Assembly: GCA_964522665.1 (NCBI GenBank)
Contig: CAZFVY010000031.1
Span: 1 to 61,352, forward strand
Direction: 5' to 3'
Source: CAZFVY01 sp964522665
Lineage (GTDB): Bacteria; Verrucomicrobiota; Verrucomicrobiia; Limisphaerales; CAZFVY01
Length of the DNA: 61,352 bases
Part shown: positions 8,485-17,473 of the stretch, piece by piece
How positions within the stretch are numbered: position 1 is the first letter of the stretch
How the letters are laid out: each line of letters starts with the position of its first letter
Notes under the pieces: generated by a model
What the model saw: only the letters and a program-made list of their open reading frames with translations
Database searches by the model: none
Told to the model about the DNA's origin: nothing
Position numbers and translations under genes: made by a program

Positions 8485-9777
8485 ATGAAGATTTGCCTTA
8501 TTGGAACGGGCTACGTTGGGTTGGTGACCGGCGCCTGTTTTGCCGAAGTCGGCCATGACGTGACCTGCGTCGATTGTGACAGCGCCAAGGTTAGCCAATT
8601 GAAGGCGGGCGTGATTCCAATTTACGAGCCGGGCATTGAAGAGGTAGTTAAAAGGAACGTCGCGGAAGGCCGGTTGCGCTTCACGACCAGCACGGGCGAG
8701 GGGGTCGAGCGCTCGGACATTATCTTTATCGCGGTGCCCACTCCGCCGCAGCCGGACGGCGCCGTCGATCTGAGCTTCATCGAAGGCGTGGCCAGGGAAA
8801 TCGCCAGCGTCATGACGAGCTATAAGATCGTCGTTGATAAGAGCACCGTGCCGGTGAAAACCGGGGAAAAGGTGGCCGAGACGATCAAACGTTACTGCAA
8901 ATCGCGCGTTGAGTTTGACGTGGTGAGCAATCCGGAATTCCTGCGTGAGGGCTTCGCGATCGAGGATTTCATGAAGCCGGATCGGGTCGTCATCGGCGTC
9001 AGTTCCCAGCGGCCGGTGCAGAGGATGCGTGAGCTTTACGAACCGTTCCGCGCTCCGATTGTTGTGACGGATATCAATTCGGCCGAGCTGATCAAACACG
9101 CCGCCAATTCGTTCCTCGCCCTAAAGATTTCCTATATCAACGCCATCTCCGTCATCTGTGAGGCCACCAAGGCCAACGTTCAGGAGGTGGCGAACGGCAT
9201 CGGCATGGACGCCCGCATCGGTCGCCGGTTCCTCGACGCGTCGCTCGGTTTTGGCGGGAGCTGCTTTCCGAAAGATCTGAGCGCGTTCATCAAGATCGCC
9301 GAGCGCGAAGGCTATGATTTCGCCCTGCTGCGCGAAGTGCAGCGGATCAACGCGACTCAGATGGACCGCTTCGTCAAGAAGATCAGCGACACGCTTTGGG
9401 TTCTGAAAGACAAGACCATTGGCGTCCTGGGCCTGGCGTTTAAGCAGAATACCGATGACGTTCGGATGTCGCCGGCCATCGACCTCTGCCTACGTTTGTT
9501 GAAGGAAGGCGCGCGTCTGCGCGTTCACGATCCGCGCGCGATGGATAAGGCGAAGGCTTTGCTGCCCGATTCCGTGACCTACGTCGCGGATATGAACGCC
9601 GTGGCCGACGGCTGTGACGCCCTCGCCGTCGCGACCGAGTGGCCGGAATTCAAGAAACTGGATTTAGATCGTGCCCGCAAAGCGATGACCCACCCAATCA
9701 TGTTCGACGGCCGAAATCTCTTCGACGTCGAGGAGATGGAACGGATGGGTTTCATTTACAAGAGCATTGGCCGTTGA
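8485..9777 (+). CDS. ugd: UDP-glucose 6-dehydrogenase
   Basis: A 430-residue cytosolic enzyme oxidising UDP-glucose to UDP-glucuronate with two NAD+, for exopolysaccharide or LPS sugar supply. Visible are the NAD-binding GTGYVG motif (residues 7-12), the VPTPPQPDG loop (85-92), the substrate-binding region with K204 and N208 (AELIKHAANSF), the catalytic Cys260 in GFGGSCFPKD, and the C-terminal NAD/UDP-binding domain (LGLAFKQNTDDVRMSPA). Full length with all key residues present. No other capsule genes lie next to it. The downstream mutT start overlaps its stop. Confidence 0.96.
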   Translation: MKICLIGTGYVGLVTGACFAEVGHDVTCVDCDSAKVSQLKAGVIPIYEPGIEEVVKRNVAEGRLRFTTSTGEGVERSDIIFIAVPTPPQPDGAVDLSFIEGVAREIASVMTSYKIVVDKSTVPVKTGEKVAETIKRYCKSRVEFDVVSNPEFLREGFAIEDFMKPDRVVIGVSSQRPVQRMRELYEPFRAPIVVTDINSAELIKHAANSFLALKISYINAISVICEATKANVQEVANGIGMDARIGRRFLDASLGFGGSCFPKDLSAFIKIAEREGYDFALLREVQRINATQMDRFVKKISDTLWVLKDKTIGVLGLAFKQNTDDVRMSPAIDLCLRLLKEGARLRVHDPRAMDKAKALLPDSVTYVADMNAVADGCDALAVATEWPEFKKLDLDRARKAMTHPIMFDGRNLFDVEEMERMGFIYKSIGR

Positions 9778-10214
9778 GCCAGGGGAATTCCACGCCGATC
9801 GAGGTGGCCGCCGGCTTGGTTTTTCACGACCGGCGCTTGCTCATCGCCCGGCGTCCGCGCGGAAGTCACTTGGCGGGCTATTGGGAGTTTCCGGGCGGCA
9901 AACGACAGCCGGGCGAGACCTTCGAGAATTGTCTAGCGCGGGAACTGCGCGAGGAGCTTGGCGTCACGGTCGAGATTCACGCCCTGGTGGCGACCGTGAC
10001 TCACGCCTATCCCGGCAAGACCGTCCACCTCAAATTCTTCGCGTGCGGTTGGCGTTCCGGCGAACCGCAGGCGCTGGGCTGTGATGCCTTCGCCTGGGTT
10101 CGCCGTAACGAACTTTCCGACTACCGATTCCCGGCCGCCGATGTCCGCCTATTGGACTTTTTGCGGGAGTCGCCGGCGTTGTGGGGTGGTCGAACGATTA
10201 GCTCGCGGCGTTAG
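9774..10214 (+). CDS. mutT: 8-oxo-dGTP diphosphatase (MutT), Nudix hydrolase
   Basis: About 146 residues. The complete Nudix box GX5EX7REUXEEXGU is at residues 42-64 (GKRQPGE, RELREELGV). The preceding RPRGSHLAGYWEFPGGK is typical of MutT. The enzyme clears oxidised guanine nucleotides. There is no ATG at a sensible place; the TTG at 9774 overlaps the ugd stop (TTGA) and fits translational coupling, so I choose it. The open frame extends back to 9639 inside ugd, which I consider untranslated. The end overlaps the convergent ndk gene by 4 bp. Confidence 0.88.
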   Translation: MSQGNSTPIEVAAGLVFHDRRLLIARRPRGSHLAGYWEFPGGKRQPGETFENCLARELREELGVTVEIHALVATVTHAYPGKTVHLKFFACGWRSGEPQALGCDAFAWVRRNELSDYRFPAADVRLLDFLRESPALWGGRTISSRR

Positions 10215-11386
10215 GCCGTTTTGCCGTACACTTCCTCGACGACGCGCCGGAAGTTGTTCTCCTCGACTTTGACGATGCCGAATTCCCGTTTGGCGTTATC
10301 GACGGAGTCGCTGGCATGAGCGGCGTTGACCATGATCGTCGAGCCGAATTCCCGCCGAATCGAGCCAGGAGGAGCCTTGGAGGGATCGGTCGGCCCGAGT
10401 ACGTCGCGAATCTTGCGCACCGCGTCCACGCCTTCGTAGATGATCGCGATGCACTTCTCGGTGCCCGGCTGCTTTTTAAGGGCCTCGTCACATTCGCTGG
10501 GCGTGCGCCCCGACATGAACTTGACGATGCTTTCAAATTGATGCTGGCCATTGAGGTCGGCCAATAGCTCTCCCAGTTTGCGCTCTTCGGCCGGCGGAAT
10601 CGTAAAGCTGAATTCCTTTTCCAGCGCGGTCTTGGCTTTGGAGCCGACCACTCCGATAAGTTTGGTGCGCAGTACCTCGCGAACCGGATCATAAAACTCC
10701 ATCGCGTCGGCGACGCTCATCCGGAGAACCTTGATGCCCACGATGAAGAGGCCGGTGCGCGAGAAGAAATCGATCACGTTGCCCGGGCGTCCGTTCGGAA
10801 ATCGGAAGTTGTCCGGTTTAATCAACACCAGCGTCCGCTCCGGCGTCTCCCCGGCCGGGTAGGTGATGGTGTTTTCGAGGACGCCGCCGTCGCGGTCTGA
10901 ATGGCGCGTCCAGAGCTTCAATTTGGTAACCGCCTCTTCGGCGGTCGGAGCCGCGAGTACGGCCGGTTCAAAATACTGGAAATTTTCGTTTTCGTCCATG
11001 ACGAGATCGCCGTAGGTGTCGCGGATCGTTTCTCCGCTGCGGCGATTCGGGTTGATGTGGCCGACGACCGCGCGGGTTCGGCGCACGGCGTCTTCACCCC
11101 GGAACAAAAGGACCATCACCCGGCGGCCACGGTGCGTCTTTTGATCCGGCGAGAAATTCTTGAGGATGTACTGCCGGAGTTGTTCCTGGATGCGGCGTTC
11201 CTGGGGGTCATTCCCCGAGACGATCGCTTCGGAGTACTCCTGGACGAGTTCGGCGCTGGGGGAAAACATGCGCGCGCCAGCCAACTCCAGGCCGGTGCGG
11301 GCAATTAAACGGGCGACAATCCCACCGGTGCGGGATTTATTCAGCGAATAGGGCGTGATGATGACGTATGCGAGTTGTTCGGACAT
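10211..11386 (-). CDS. ndk: tandem nucleoside diphosphate kinase (two NDK domains, one catalytic)
   Basis: 391 residues, against about 140-150 for ordinary NDK. The first domain (residues 1-150) begins YVIITPYSLNKSRTGGIVARL. The second (about 180-391) begins RTLVLIKPDNFR and ends with the active-site motif NAAHASDS, His357 being the phosphohistidine. The matching place in the first domain (NFQYFEPAVLAAP) has no His, so it is probably structural or regulatory. NDK balances NTP pools by ping-pong phosphotransfer. Followed upstream by the small DUF5679 gene on the same strand. Confidence 0.88.
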   Translation of the reverse strand: MSEQLAYVIITPYSLNKSRTGGIVARLIARTGLELAGARMFSPSAELVQEYSEAIVSGNDPQERRIQEQLRQYILKNFSPDQKTHRGRRVMVLLFRGEDAVRRTRAVVGHINPNRRSGETIRDTYGDLVMDENENFQYFEPAVLAAPTAEEAVTKLKLWTRHSDRDGGVLENTITYPAGETPERTLVLIKPDNFRFPNGRPGNVIDFFSRTGLFIVGIKVLRMSVADAMEFYDPVREVLRTKLIGVVGSKAKTALEKEFSFTIPPAEERKLGELLADLNGQHQFESIVKFMSGRTPSECDEALKKQPGTEKCIAIIYEGVDAVRKIRDVLGPTDPSKAPPGSIRREFGSTIMVNAAHASDSVDNAKREFGIVKVEENNFRRVVEEVYGKTA

Positions 11387-11398
11387 AGATGAATGGAA

Positions 11399-11602
11399 TC
11401 AATTTGAGGAGACCGGAGCGCTCGGCGCCGCAGGCGCCGCCGGAGTCGGGGGAGTTGCTTTGCCACCGAGAATCTTGAACATTACCACGCCGCAAGTCGG
11501 GCATTTCCCCTTGATCGCTTTACGTCCGTTCTTCATGACTTCTTCAACGGCATCAGCAATCTGCTTTTTGGCTTTGCACTTAACGCAATATCCTTCTGGC
11601 AT
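11399..11602 (-). CDS. DUF5679 zinc-ribbon protein
   Basis: A 67-residue protein with two CXXC pairs (C6/C9 in YCVKCKAK and C34/C37 in KCPTCG) separated by EEVMKNGRKAIKG, the layout of DUF5679 small zinc ribbons. The C-terminus is an Ala/Pro-rich tail. Function unknown; likely a nucleic-acid or protein-binding accessory. Only 12 bp before the ndk start on the same strand, so probably co-transcribed. Confidence 0.85.
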   Translation of the reverse strand: MPEGYCVKCKAKKQIADAVEEVMKNGRKAIKGKCPTCGVVMFKILGGKATPPTPAAPAAPSAPVSSN

Positions 11603-11859
11603 AAAAAATTCCTAGCGACTGCGTTTCGCACGCGGTCACAGTGACTGCTATTAGCTTAGGTGGCGGTTGTCCGCACCGTCAACTGGGAAAACGCCAGGCA
11701 GTTGAGCGTAAGAATAGTGTGTAACATGCTTAATATAAACATAATACGTCATAACATCGGGCGTTTTTGCCAGTATTTCGGGCGATTTGAGCCAAATCCC
11801 GCCGTTCAACCGTTGAAACCCGGGTGGCGGCGCGGCTGCCACGCCGGATGCTCGTGTGA

Positions 11860-11878
11860 GTCTTAAGTGTTTTAAGAC
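11860..11878. other. perfect inverted repeat in the ndk/acyl-CoA ligase gap
   Basis: GTCTTAA-N5-TTAAGAC just downstream of the acyl-CoA ligase stop. It lacks a T-tract, so it is either a weak terminator or an operator. The rest of the gap from 11603 is AT-rich around 11705-11755 and may hold the DUF5679/ndk promoter; nothing else recognised there. Confidence 0.4.
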
Positions 11879-11896
11879 AAACGTGTTATGTCTATT

Positions 11897-13414
11897 CTAA
11901 CGGCCCGCTGGCGATGACATTTCCCGGAGCGTTGACTTGAGGACTTTGCCGGTCGCGTTGCGCGGGAGAGCCGCCAAAAAGGTGACCCGGCGGGGAACTT
12001 TATAGTCCGCCAACCTTTCCCGGACAAAGTGCAAGAGCGCTTTCTCATCAAGCTCGACCCCCGGCGACGCGACGACGAAAGCGACCGGTTGTTCACCCTT
12101 TCGTACCTGCGGTTCGCCGATGACGGCCGCTTCCTTAACGCCGGGGAAGTGATACAAGACCTCCTCGATCTCTCGCGGGTAAACGTTAATCCCGTTAACC
12201 AAGAGCATGTCCTTCTTGCGGTCGGTGATGTAAAAATAGCCGTCGGCGTCGCGGTGCCCGATGTCACCGGTCAGGAGCCAACCGTTCCGCAACGCCTTCG
12301 CGGTTTCCTCCGGTTGATTCCAATAGCCGAGCATCACGTTGCCGCCGCGGACACAAATCTCACCGGTTTCGCCGATTCCCAGCACCCCCCCAAGCTCGTC
12401 CTGCACCGAGACCTCGACGTTGGGGATGGGGATGCCGATCGACCCGGCTTTCCAGGGACCGCGAATCGGATTCATCGAGACCACCGGACTTGCCTCGCTG
12501 AGGCCGTAGCCCTCCAGGAGCGGTATCGGCACACGCTCGCTGAATTCCTTCAGGATTTGCGCGGGCAGCGGCGCCGCTCCGCTGATGCAAAGCCGCAGGG
12601 GCAATTCGCTCGGCAATTGAGCGCCCGCCAAAGTGCGGAACAATTGAGGAATCGCCGGCAGGATCGTCGCCCCACGGGACATGATCTCTTGCAGCAGGTT
12701 TTTGGGTGGGTGAACCGATTTGATCAGGACGATGGAGCCGCTCACGATCAACGGGAGCAAAATCCCGACGCAGACCATGAAGCTGTGGAACATTGGCAAC
12801 AAAAGCACGAATCGATCAAAATCGACCGCCTCCAGGACGAGCCGGCAGCTCTCGACATTGTGCAACAGATTGCCGTGGGTGAGCATCGCCCCCTTGGGGC
12901 GTCCGGTGGTTCCCGAAGTGTAGATGATGATGGCCAAATCGCCGCTGCGGATCATCGGCGCGGCGGCGGCCGGAAGCGTCGGGTCGGCCCGCAGCCCAAA
13001 ATCTTCGACCAGCAACCGGGGCGCGCCGCCGATGGCCTCGGGCGCCGACGTCAGAGTTTGGGCCAGTTCCCGTTCGGTAATAAGAACGGTAACTCCGGCG
13101 TCCGCCAGCAGAAAACCCAACTCGGCCGGTTTTAAGAAATTGTTAATGGGAACCGCCACCGCGCCGATTTGAAGGACCCCGAAAAGGGCGCTCACGTATT
13201 CCGGGCAATTCTTCAACCAAATGCCGACGCGGTCGCCCGGGCGAACGGCGAATCGTTGTTGCAGCCGTTGCGCGACCCAGGCTGATTGCTCGAATAACTC
13301 CAGAAAGGTAAAGACTTGGTCGCCCCAAAAAAGAGCCTCTTTTTTGGGGTTCCGGCTGACCGAAGCCGCGAACGCGGAGGCCAAGCTGATCGCGGGGCTA
13401 GTTGCGGGGTCCAT
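11897..13414 (-). CDS. long-chain acyl-CoA synthetase / AMP-dependent ligase
   Basis: About 505 residues of the ANL adenylating superfamily. Motifs: the P-loop A3 IIYTSGTTGRPKGAML (about residue 170), A5 GYGLSEASPV (about 305), A7 LLTGDIGHRDADGYFYITDRKKD (about 385-405), and the A10 lysine near the end (NATGKVLKSTLRE). The enzyme activates a carboxylic acid, probably a fatty acid, as acyl-AMP and then acyl-CoA. The ATG at 13412-13414 is chosen over a TTG at 13432 in the same frame. Stands alone; divergent from the RNase D gene. Confidence 0.9.
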   Translation of the reverse strand: MDPATSPAISLASAFAASVSRNPKKEALFWGDQVFTFLELFEQSAWVAQRLQQRFAVRPGDRVGIWLKNCPEYVSALFGVLQIGAVAVPINNFLKPAELGFLLADAGVTVLITERELAQTLTSAPEAIGGAPRLLVEDFGLRADPTLPAAAAPMIRSGDLAIIIYTSGTTGRPKGAMLTHGNLLHNVESCRLVLEAVDFDRFVLLLPMFHSFMVCVGILLPLIVSGSIVLIKSVHPPKNLLQEIMSRGATILPAIPQLFRTLAGAQLPSELPLRLCISGAAPLPAQILKEFSERVPIPLLEGYGLSEASPVVSMNPIRGPWKAGSIGIPIPNVEVSVQDELGGVLGIGETGEICVRGGNVMLGYWNQPEETAKALRNGWLLTGDIGHRDADGYFYITDRKKDMLLVNGINVYPREIEEVLYHFPGVKEAAVIGEPQVRKGEQPVAFVVASPGVELDEKALLHFVRERLADYKVPRRVTFLAALPRNATGKVLKSTLREMSSPAGR

Positions 13415-13605
13415 TAGTGGCAGGTCGTTCAATCCACGGGCTTTGTCCCTCCCAAATAGCCAACCACCCCCGGCCCGTCAATCCTTGTTCGCGGATTCTT
13501 TCACAAAACCGGCGTTGGACGGGGACTGGCCGCCTGATTCAAGCCGGCGAAGCACGTTTGAATTTACCGCTTTTCGCATGGCTTCCGGGTCGATAGAACT
13601 CTTGA

Positions 13606-14664
13606 GTGATTGATGACGAGCGACAATTGGGGGAGTTCTTATCCTGCCTGCGTACCGCCGACTGGATTGCGCTGGATACCGAGGCCGACAGTTTGCACGC
13701 CTATCCAGAGAAGCTGTGCCTGCTGCAGCTCAGTGGCGCGGGCGTGGACGAACTGGTTGACCCGCTGGCGCCGATCGACCTGGCGCCGCTCCTCGAACTG
13801 CTCGGCAAGCACGAGTTGATCCTGCACGGCGCCGACTACGATTTGCGACTGTTGCGACGGACGTTCGGCTTCGTGCCCTCCGCGATCTTCGACACGATGC
13901 TCGCGGCGCGCCTGCTCGGGCATCTCCAATTCGGGCTGACCAGCCTGGTCGCCCAACTCCTGGCCGTCACGCTGGAGAAAGGCCCGCAAAAGGCGAACTG
14001 GGCGGTGCGGCCGCTGACGGAACGAATGGAGAATTACGCGCGCAATGACTCGCGCTACCTCCGCCCGCTTTCAGAGGCGCTCCGCGGCCAACTGCGGGAA
14101 AAAGGCCGGCTCGAATGGCATCGGGAGACGTGCGCGCAGTTGATCCGTGACTGCGCGGAACCGCGAACGATCGACCCGGACGAGGTTTGGCGCCTCAAGG
14201 GGAGCGACAAACTCATGCCGCGCGCCCAGGCGATTTTGCGGGAGCTTTGGCGCTGGCGTGAGCGAGAGGCGGTGGCGGCCAATAAGCCGCCCTATTTCAT
14301 TCTGAGTCACGAGGCGATGGTCGCGTTCAGCCGTGAAGCAGCCGAACTTGGCGCGCCGCCCGAGATCGCGCCGCGGCAGGTTGCGCCGCGGCGTCAAGCC
14401 GGTTTCCTCGCGGCTTTGGCCGCTGGGCTGGCGGTCCCCGCCGCCGATTGGCCGCAGCGGCGCCGGGTGTTTGTGGACCCGTTGACGGCGGGCGAGAAGC
14501 AACGCTTTGAAGACCTGCGACGCATTCGTGACCGACGCGCCGGTGAATTAGGCATCGATCCCACTCTGATCGCGAGCCGTGCGACGATGGTCGCGCTGGC
14601 CAAGGACACCGCCGCCGCCCAGATCGAATTGCTGAATTGGCAGCGTGACTTATTGTTTCATTGA
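13606..14664 (+). CDS. rnd: ribonuclease D (DEDD exonuclease with HRDC-type tail)
   Basis: A 352-residue 3'-5' exoribonuclease. Exo motifs: D24/E26 in ALDTEAD, D79 in HGADYDLRLL, and Y144/D148 in YARNDSRYL (DEDDy class). The HRDC-like helical region starts near residue 190 (LKGSDKLMPRAQAILRELWRWRE). Expected role: tRNA and structured RNA 3'-end trimming. The start is GTG at 13606, directly after an in-frame TGA, so no longer start is possible. The 269 bp to the next gene show no convincing terminator. Confidence 0.9.
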   Translation: MIDDERQLGEFLSCLRTADWIALDTEADSLHAYPEKLCLLQLSGAGVDELVDPLAPIDLAPLLELLGKHELILHGADYDLRLLRRTFGFVPSAIFDTMLAARLLGHLQFGLTSLVAQLLAVTLEKGPQKANWAVRPLTERMENYARNDSRYLRPLSEALRGQLREKGRLEWHRETCAQLIRDCAEPRTIDPDEVWRLKGSDKLMPRAQAILRELWRWREREAVAANKPPYFILSHEAMVAFSREAAELGAPPEIAPRQVAPRRQAGFLAALAAGLAVPAADWPQRRRVFVDPLTAGEKQRFEDLRRIRDRRAGELGIDPTLIASRATMVALAKDTAAAQIELLNWQRDLLFH

Positions 14665-14933
14665 TCCTCGCGATTCACGCCGTCGCCGGGCGCTGATGAA
14701 TCGCAGTTAAAGCTGCACTGGTGGCGCGTCTCGCGGGTCATTTTGAAGCGAGTGGAACCGCGGCTTGGCTTTGGCCGCGGCGTCCCGCGCGGCGCGACTG
14801 AGGCGCTAAGTTTCCCCGAAAAACCGGGATAAACTCCTTGCTTGAACCTTCGATTTTTGGTATTTTTCTGAATAAATCTGACCCCGAGGCCGTATTCTTT
14901 ATGTGTACGGATTAGCGATCTGAGCCGCGAAGA

Positions 14934-17459
14934 ATGAGATACTCGAAAAGTTTGCTCGTGACAGTATTGCTCCTGGCGTTGGCGGTTGTCCCGTCCACCC
15001 GGGCCGACAAATCGGCGGCGATGAACGCGCCACTCCCGCCGAAGCCGCCGTTGCCTTCCATCCGCTCGCTTAAGCTTGAACCCCCGTCTTTGACCCTCTT
15101 GGATGGACGTGACGAACGTCGCGTCCTGGTAATCGCCAACGGATCAGACGGACAGAATTTGGATCTCACCGCCGAAGCCGTGTTCAAGGCCGATTCCGGG
15201 ATCGTCGAAATCGATGCCGACGGGATGATCCATCCGAAGAGCAAGGGCGAAACGGAGATTTCGATCACCGCGGCGGGACAGCAAATCAAATTGCCGGTGA
15301 AAGTGGAAAACGCCGAGGTTCCGCCGATCCGCTTCGTGCGCGACGTCGAGCCGCTGATCGGAAGGGTCGGTTGCAATGCCGGCACCTGCCACGGATCGGC
15401 CAAAGGAAAGAACGGATTTAAGCTCTCGTTGCGCGGTTACGATCCCGAGTTCGATTATCAGGCGTTGATCAACGATGACTCCGGGCGGCGCTTCAACCGC
15501 GTGGTGGTCGAAGATAGTCTCATGTTGTTGAAGCCCACCGCCGAGGTTCCCCACGAGGGGCGCCAAGTCATTAAACCCGGCTCCCGCTACTACCTCATGC
15601 TGCGCCAATGGATCGCGGAAGGCGTGAAGATGGAGGACCCGGCCAAATCCCGCGCGGACCGGATTGACGTGCTCCCGTCCGAGATTGAACTGGATCTCCC
15701 AGGCCGGGCGCAAACGATGCTGGTTCTCGCTCATTATCCCGATGGAACCACGCGCGACATCACCCGGGAAGCGGTGTTGACCAGCAATAATTCGGACGTT
15801 GCGGTCGTTAAGGACAACGTCGTAACCGGAGTGCGCCGTGGCGAAGCCGCGGTCCTGGTTCGTTACGAGGGCTCCTACGCCACCAAACTGGTGACCGTGA
15901 TGGGCGACCGCACCGGCTACGCTTGGGTCGATCAACCCGACTTTAACTACATCGATGAGCGCGTGGACGCGAAACTTCGCAGGTTGAAGATTCTTCCCTC
16001 GGAGATTTGTTCGGACGCGGAGTTTATTCGACGCGTTTCGTTTGACCTGACCGGCCAACCGGCCAGCTCCGAGCGGGTGCGCGCTTTTCTGGAGAATCCG
16101 GCGCCGAGTCGGACGAAACGGGAGCAGTTGGTGGATGATTTAATCGGTACCCAAAGCTTCGTCGAATACTGGGCGAATAAATGGGCCGACCTGCTCCAGT
16201 GCAACAGCGAGAGCTTGGGTAAGAAGGGCGTCTGGGTTTTCCGCAACTGGATTCAGCAGGCGGTTGCGAAGAACATGCCGTACGACAAGTTCGTGCGCTC
16301 ACTGCTGACCGCGGAGGGAAGCTCGTACATGAACCCCGAAGTGAATTACCTGCGCGTGCTGCGCGATCCAGGCCGGATGGCCGAGGATATCAGCCAGACG
16401 TTTTTGGGCGTCCGCTTCAATTGTAACAAGTGCCACGATCATCCGTTTGAGAAGTGGACCCAGAACCAGTACTACCAATTTGGCGCCTTCTTCGCCCAAG
16501 TCGGTTTCAAACGCGGCACGTTTGGCACCGAGGTGATCCGCAATGACACCGGCGACCAGACCACGGTGACTGGCGAAGAAATCATTTATCCGCGCTACGA
16601 CGGCGGCGAGGTGCGCCATCCGAAGACTGATATGGTGGTCGCTCCCAAAGTGCCGTACGGCGAAGCCAAAGAGGCTGGCGCCGGCGAGGATCGTCGCGAG
16701 GCGTTCGCCGATTGGCTGACGGCGAAGGAGAATCCGTTCTTTGCCAAATCGCTCGCGAATCGCACCTGGAGTTATTTCTTCGGCCGCGGAATCATCGATC
16801 CGGTTGATGACATTCGCGGCAGCAACCCGCCGAGCAATCCGGAGTTGCTGGACGCCTTGACCGAGGATTTCGTGAAGTCGGGCTTCAATATCCGCCACCT
16901 GATGAAAGTCATCTGCACTTCGCGGACTTATCAATTGTCATTTCGCCGGAATAAGTGGAACGAAGACGATACGCTGAACTATTCCCACGCGACGCCGCGG
17001 AGATTGTCGGCGGAACAATTGATGGACGCCGTGAACCTGGCGACCGGCGCCCGGCCTAATTTCAGCGGTATGCCGATCGATATGCGGGCGGTCGATATTC
17101 CCGACGGCACGGTGCAGGGCGACGATTTTCTCTCGCTCTTCGGCCGGCCCAAGCGACAATCGGCCTGCGAGTGCGAACGCTCAAGCAACGTCACGCTGTC
17201 CCATGCGCTCAACCTGATTAACGGCTCGACGATCGGCGAGGCAGTGGACGCTGGGGCCAGTCGGATTACCCGTCTGGTTGCGTCCGAGAGCGACAATCAC
17301 AAGGTCGTGGAAGAGATTTATTACTCCGTCCTCAATCGTCCGCCGACCGCCAAGGAGATCGCGGTGATCGATTTGGGTGAAGGCTCCAAACGATTGGAGG
17401 CGGCGCAAGATTTGGCCTGGGCATTGATCAACTCGCCGGCGTTTCTGTTCAACCGTTAA
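14934..17459 (+). CDS. DUF1549/DUF1553 protein with BIG2-type insert, first gene of an exported-protein cluster
   Basis: 841 residues. A signal peptide (residues about 1-24, ending STRA) is followed by an Ig/BIG2-like part, the head motif CNAGTCHGSAKGKNGF (about residue 145), a second BIG2-like stretch (DGTTRDITREAV), DUF1549 (YIDERVDAKLRRLKILPSE), CNKCHDHPFEKW (CXXCH near residue 500), and DUF1553 (SRTYQLSFRRN; SACECERSSNVT). Same architecture as the gene at 2039 with an extra N-terminal domain. Followed after 14 bp by a DUF1501 gene, the usual partner in Planctomycetes and Verrucomicrobiota. Molecular role unproven. Confidence 0.93.
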   Translation: MRYSKSLLVTVLLLALAVVPSTRADKSAAMNAPLPPKPPLPSIRSLKLEPPSLTLLDGRDERRVLVIANGSDGQNLDLTAEAVFKADSGIVEIDADGMIHPKSKGETEISITAAGQQIKLPVKVENAEVPPIRFVRDVEPLIGRVGCNAGTCHGSAKGKNGFKLSLRGYDPEFDYQALINDDSGRRFNRVVVEDSLMLLKPTAEVPHEGRQVIKPGSRYYLMLRQWIAEGVKMEDPAKSRADRIDVLPSEIELDLPGRAQTMLVLAHYPDGTTRDITREAVLTSNNSDVAVVKDNVVTGVRRGEAAVLVRYEGSYATKLVTVMGDRTGYAWVDQPDFNYIDERVDAKLRRLKILPSEICSDAEFIRRVSFDLTGQPASSERVRAFLENPAPSRTKREQLVDDLIGTQSFVEYWANKWADLLQCNSESLGKKGVWVFRNWIQQAVAKNMPYDKFVRSLLTAEGSSYMNPEVNYLRVLRDPGRMAEDISQTFLGVRFNCNKCHDHPFEKWTQNQYYQFGAFFAQVGFKRGTFGTEVIRNDTGDQTTVTGEEIIYPRYDGGEVRHPKTDMVVAPKVPYGEAKEAGAGEDRREAFADWLTAKENPFFAKSLANRTWSYFFGRGIIDPVDDIRGSNPPSNPELLDALTEDFVKSGFNIRHLMKVICTSRTYQLSFRRNKWNEDDTLNYSHATPRRLSAEQLMDAVNLATGARPNFSGMPIDMRAVDIPDGTVQGDDFLSLFGRPKRQSACECERSSNVTLSHALNLINGSTIGEAVDAGASRITRLVASESDNHKVVEEIYYSVLNRPPTAKEIAVIDLGEGSKRLEAAQDLAWALINSPAFLFNR

Positions 17460-17473
17460 TCAGGAGGCAAATT

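Noticed and set aside
12029..13135. Plus-strand open frame of 368 codons
   Set aside because: Antisense to the acyl-CoA ligase whose motifs are complete; the translated product resembles no protein.
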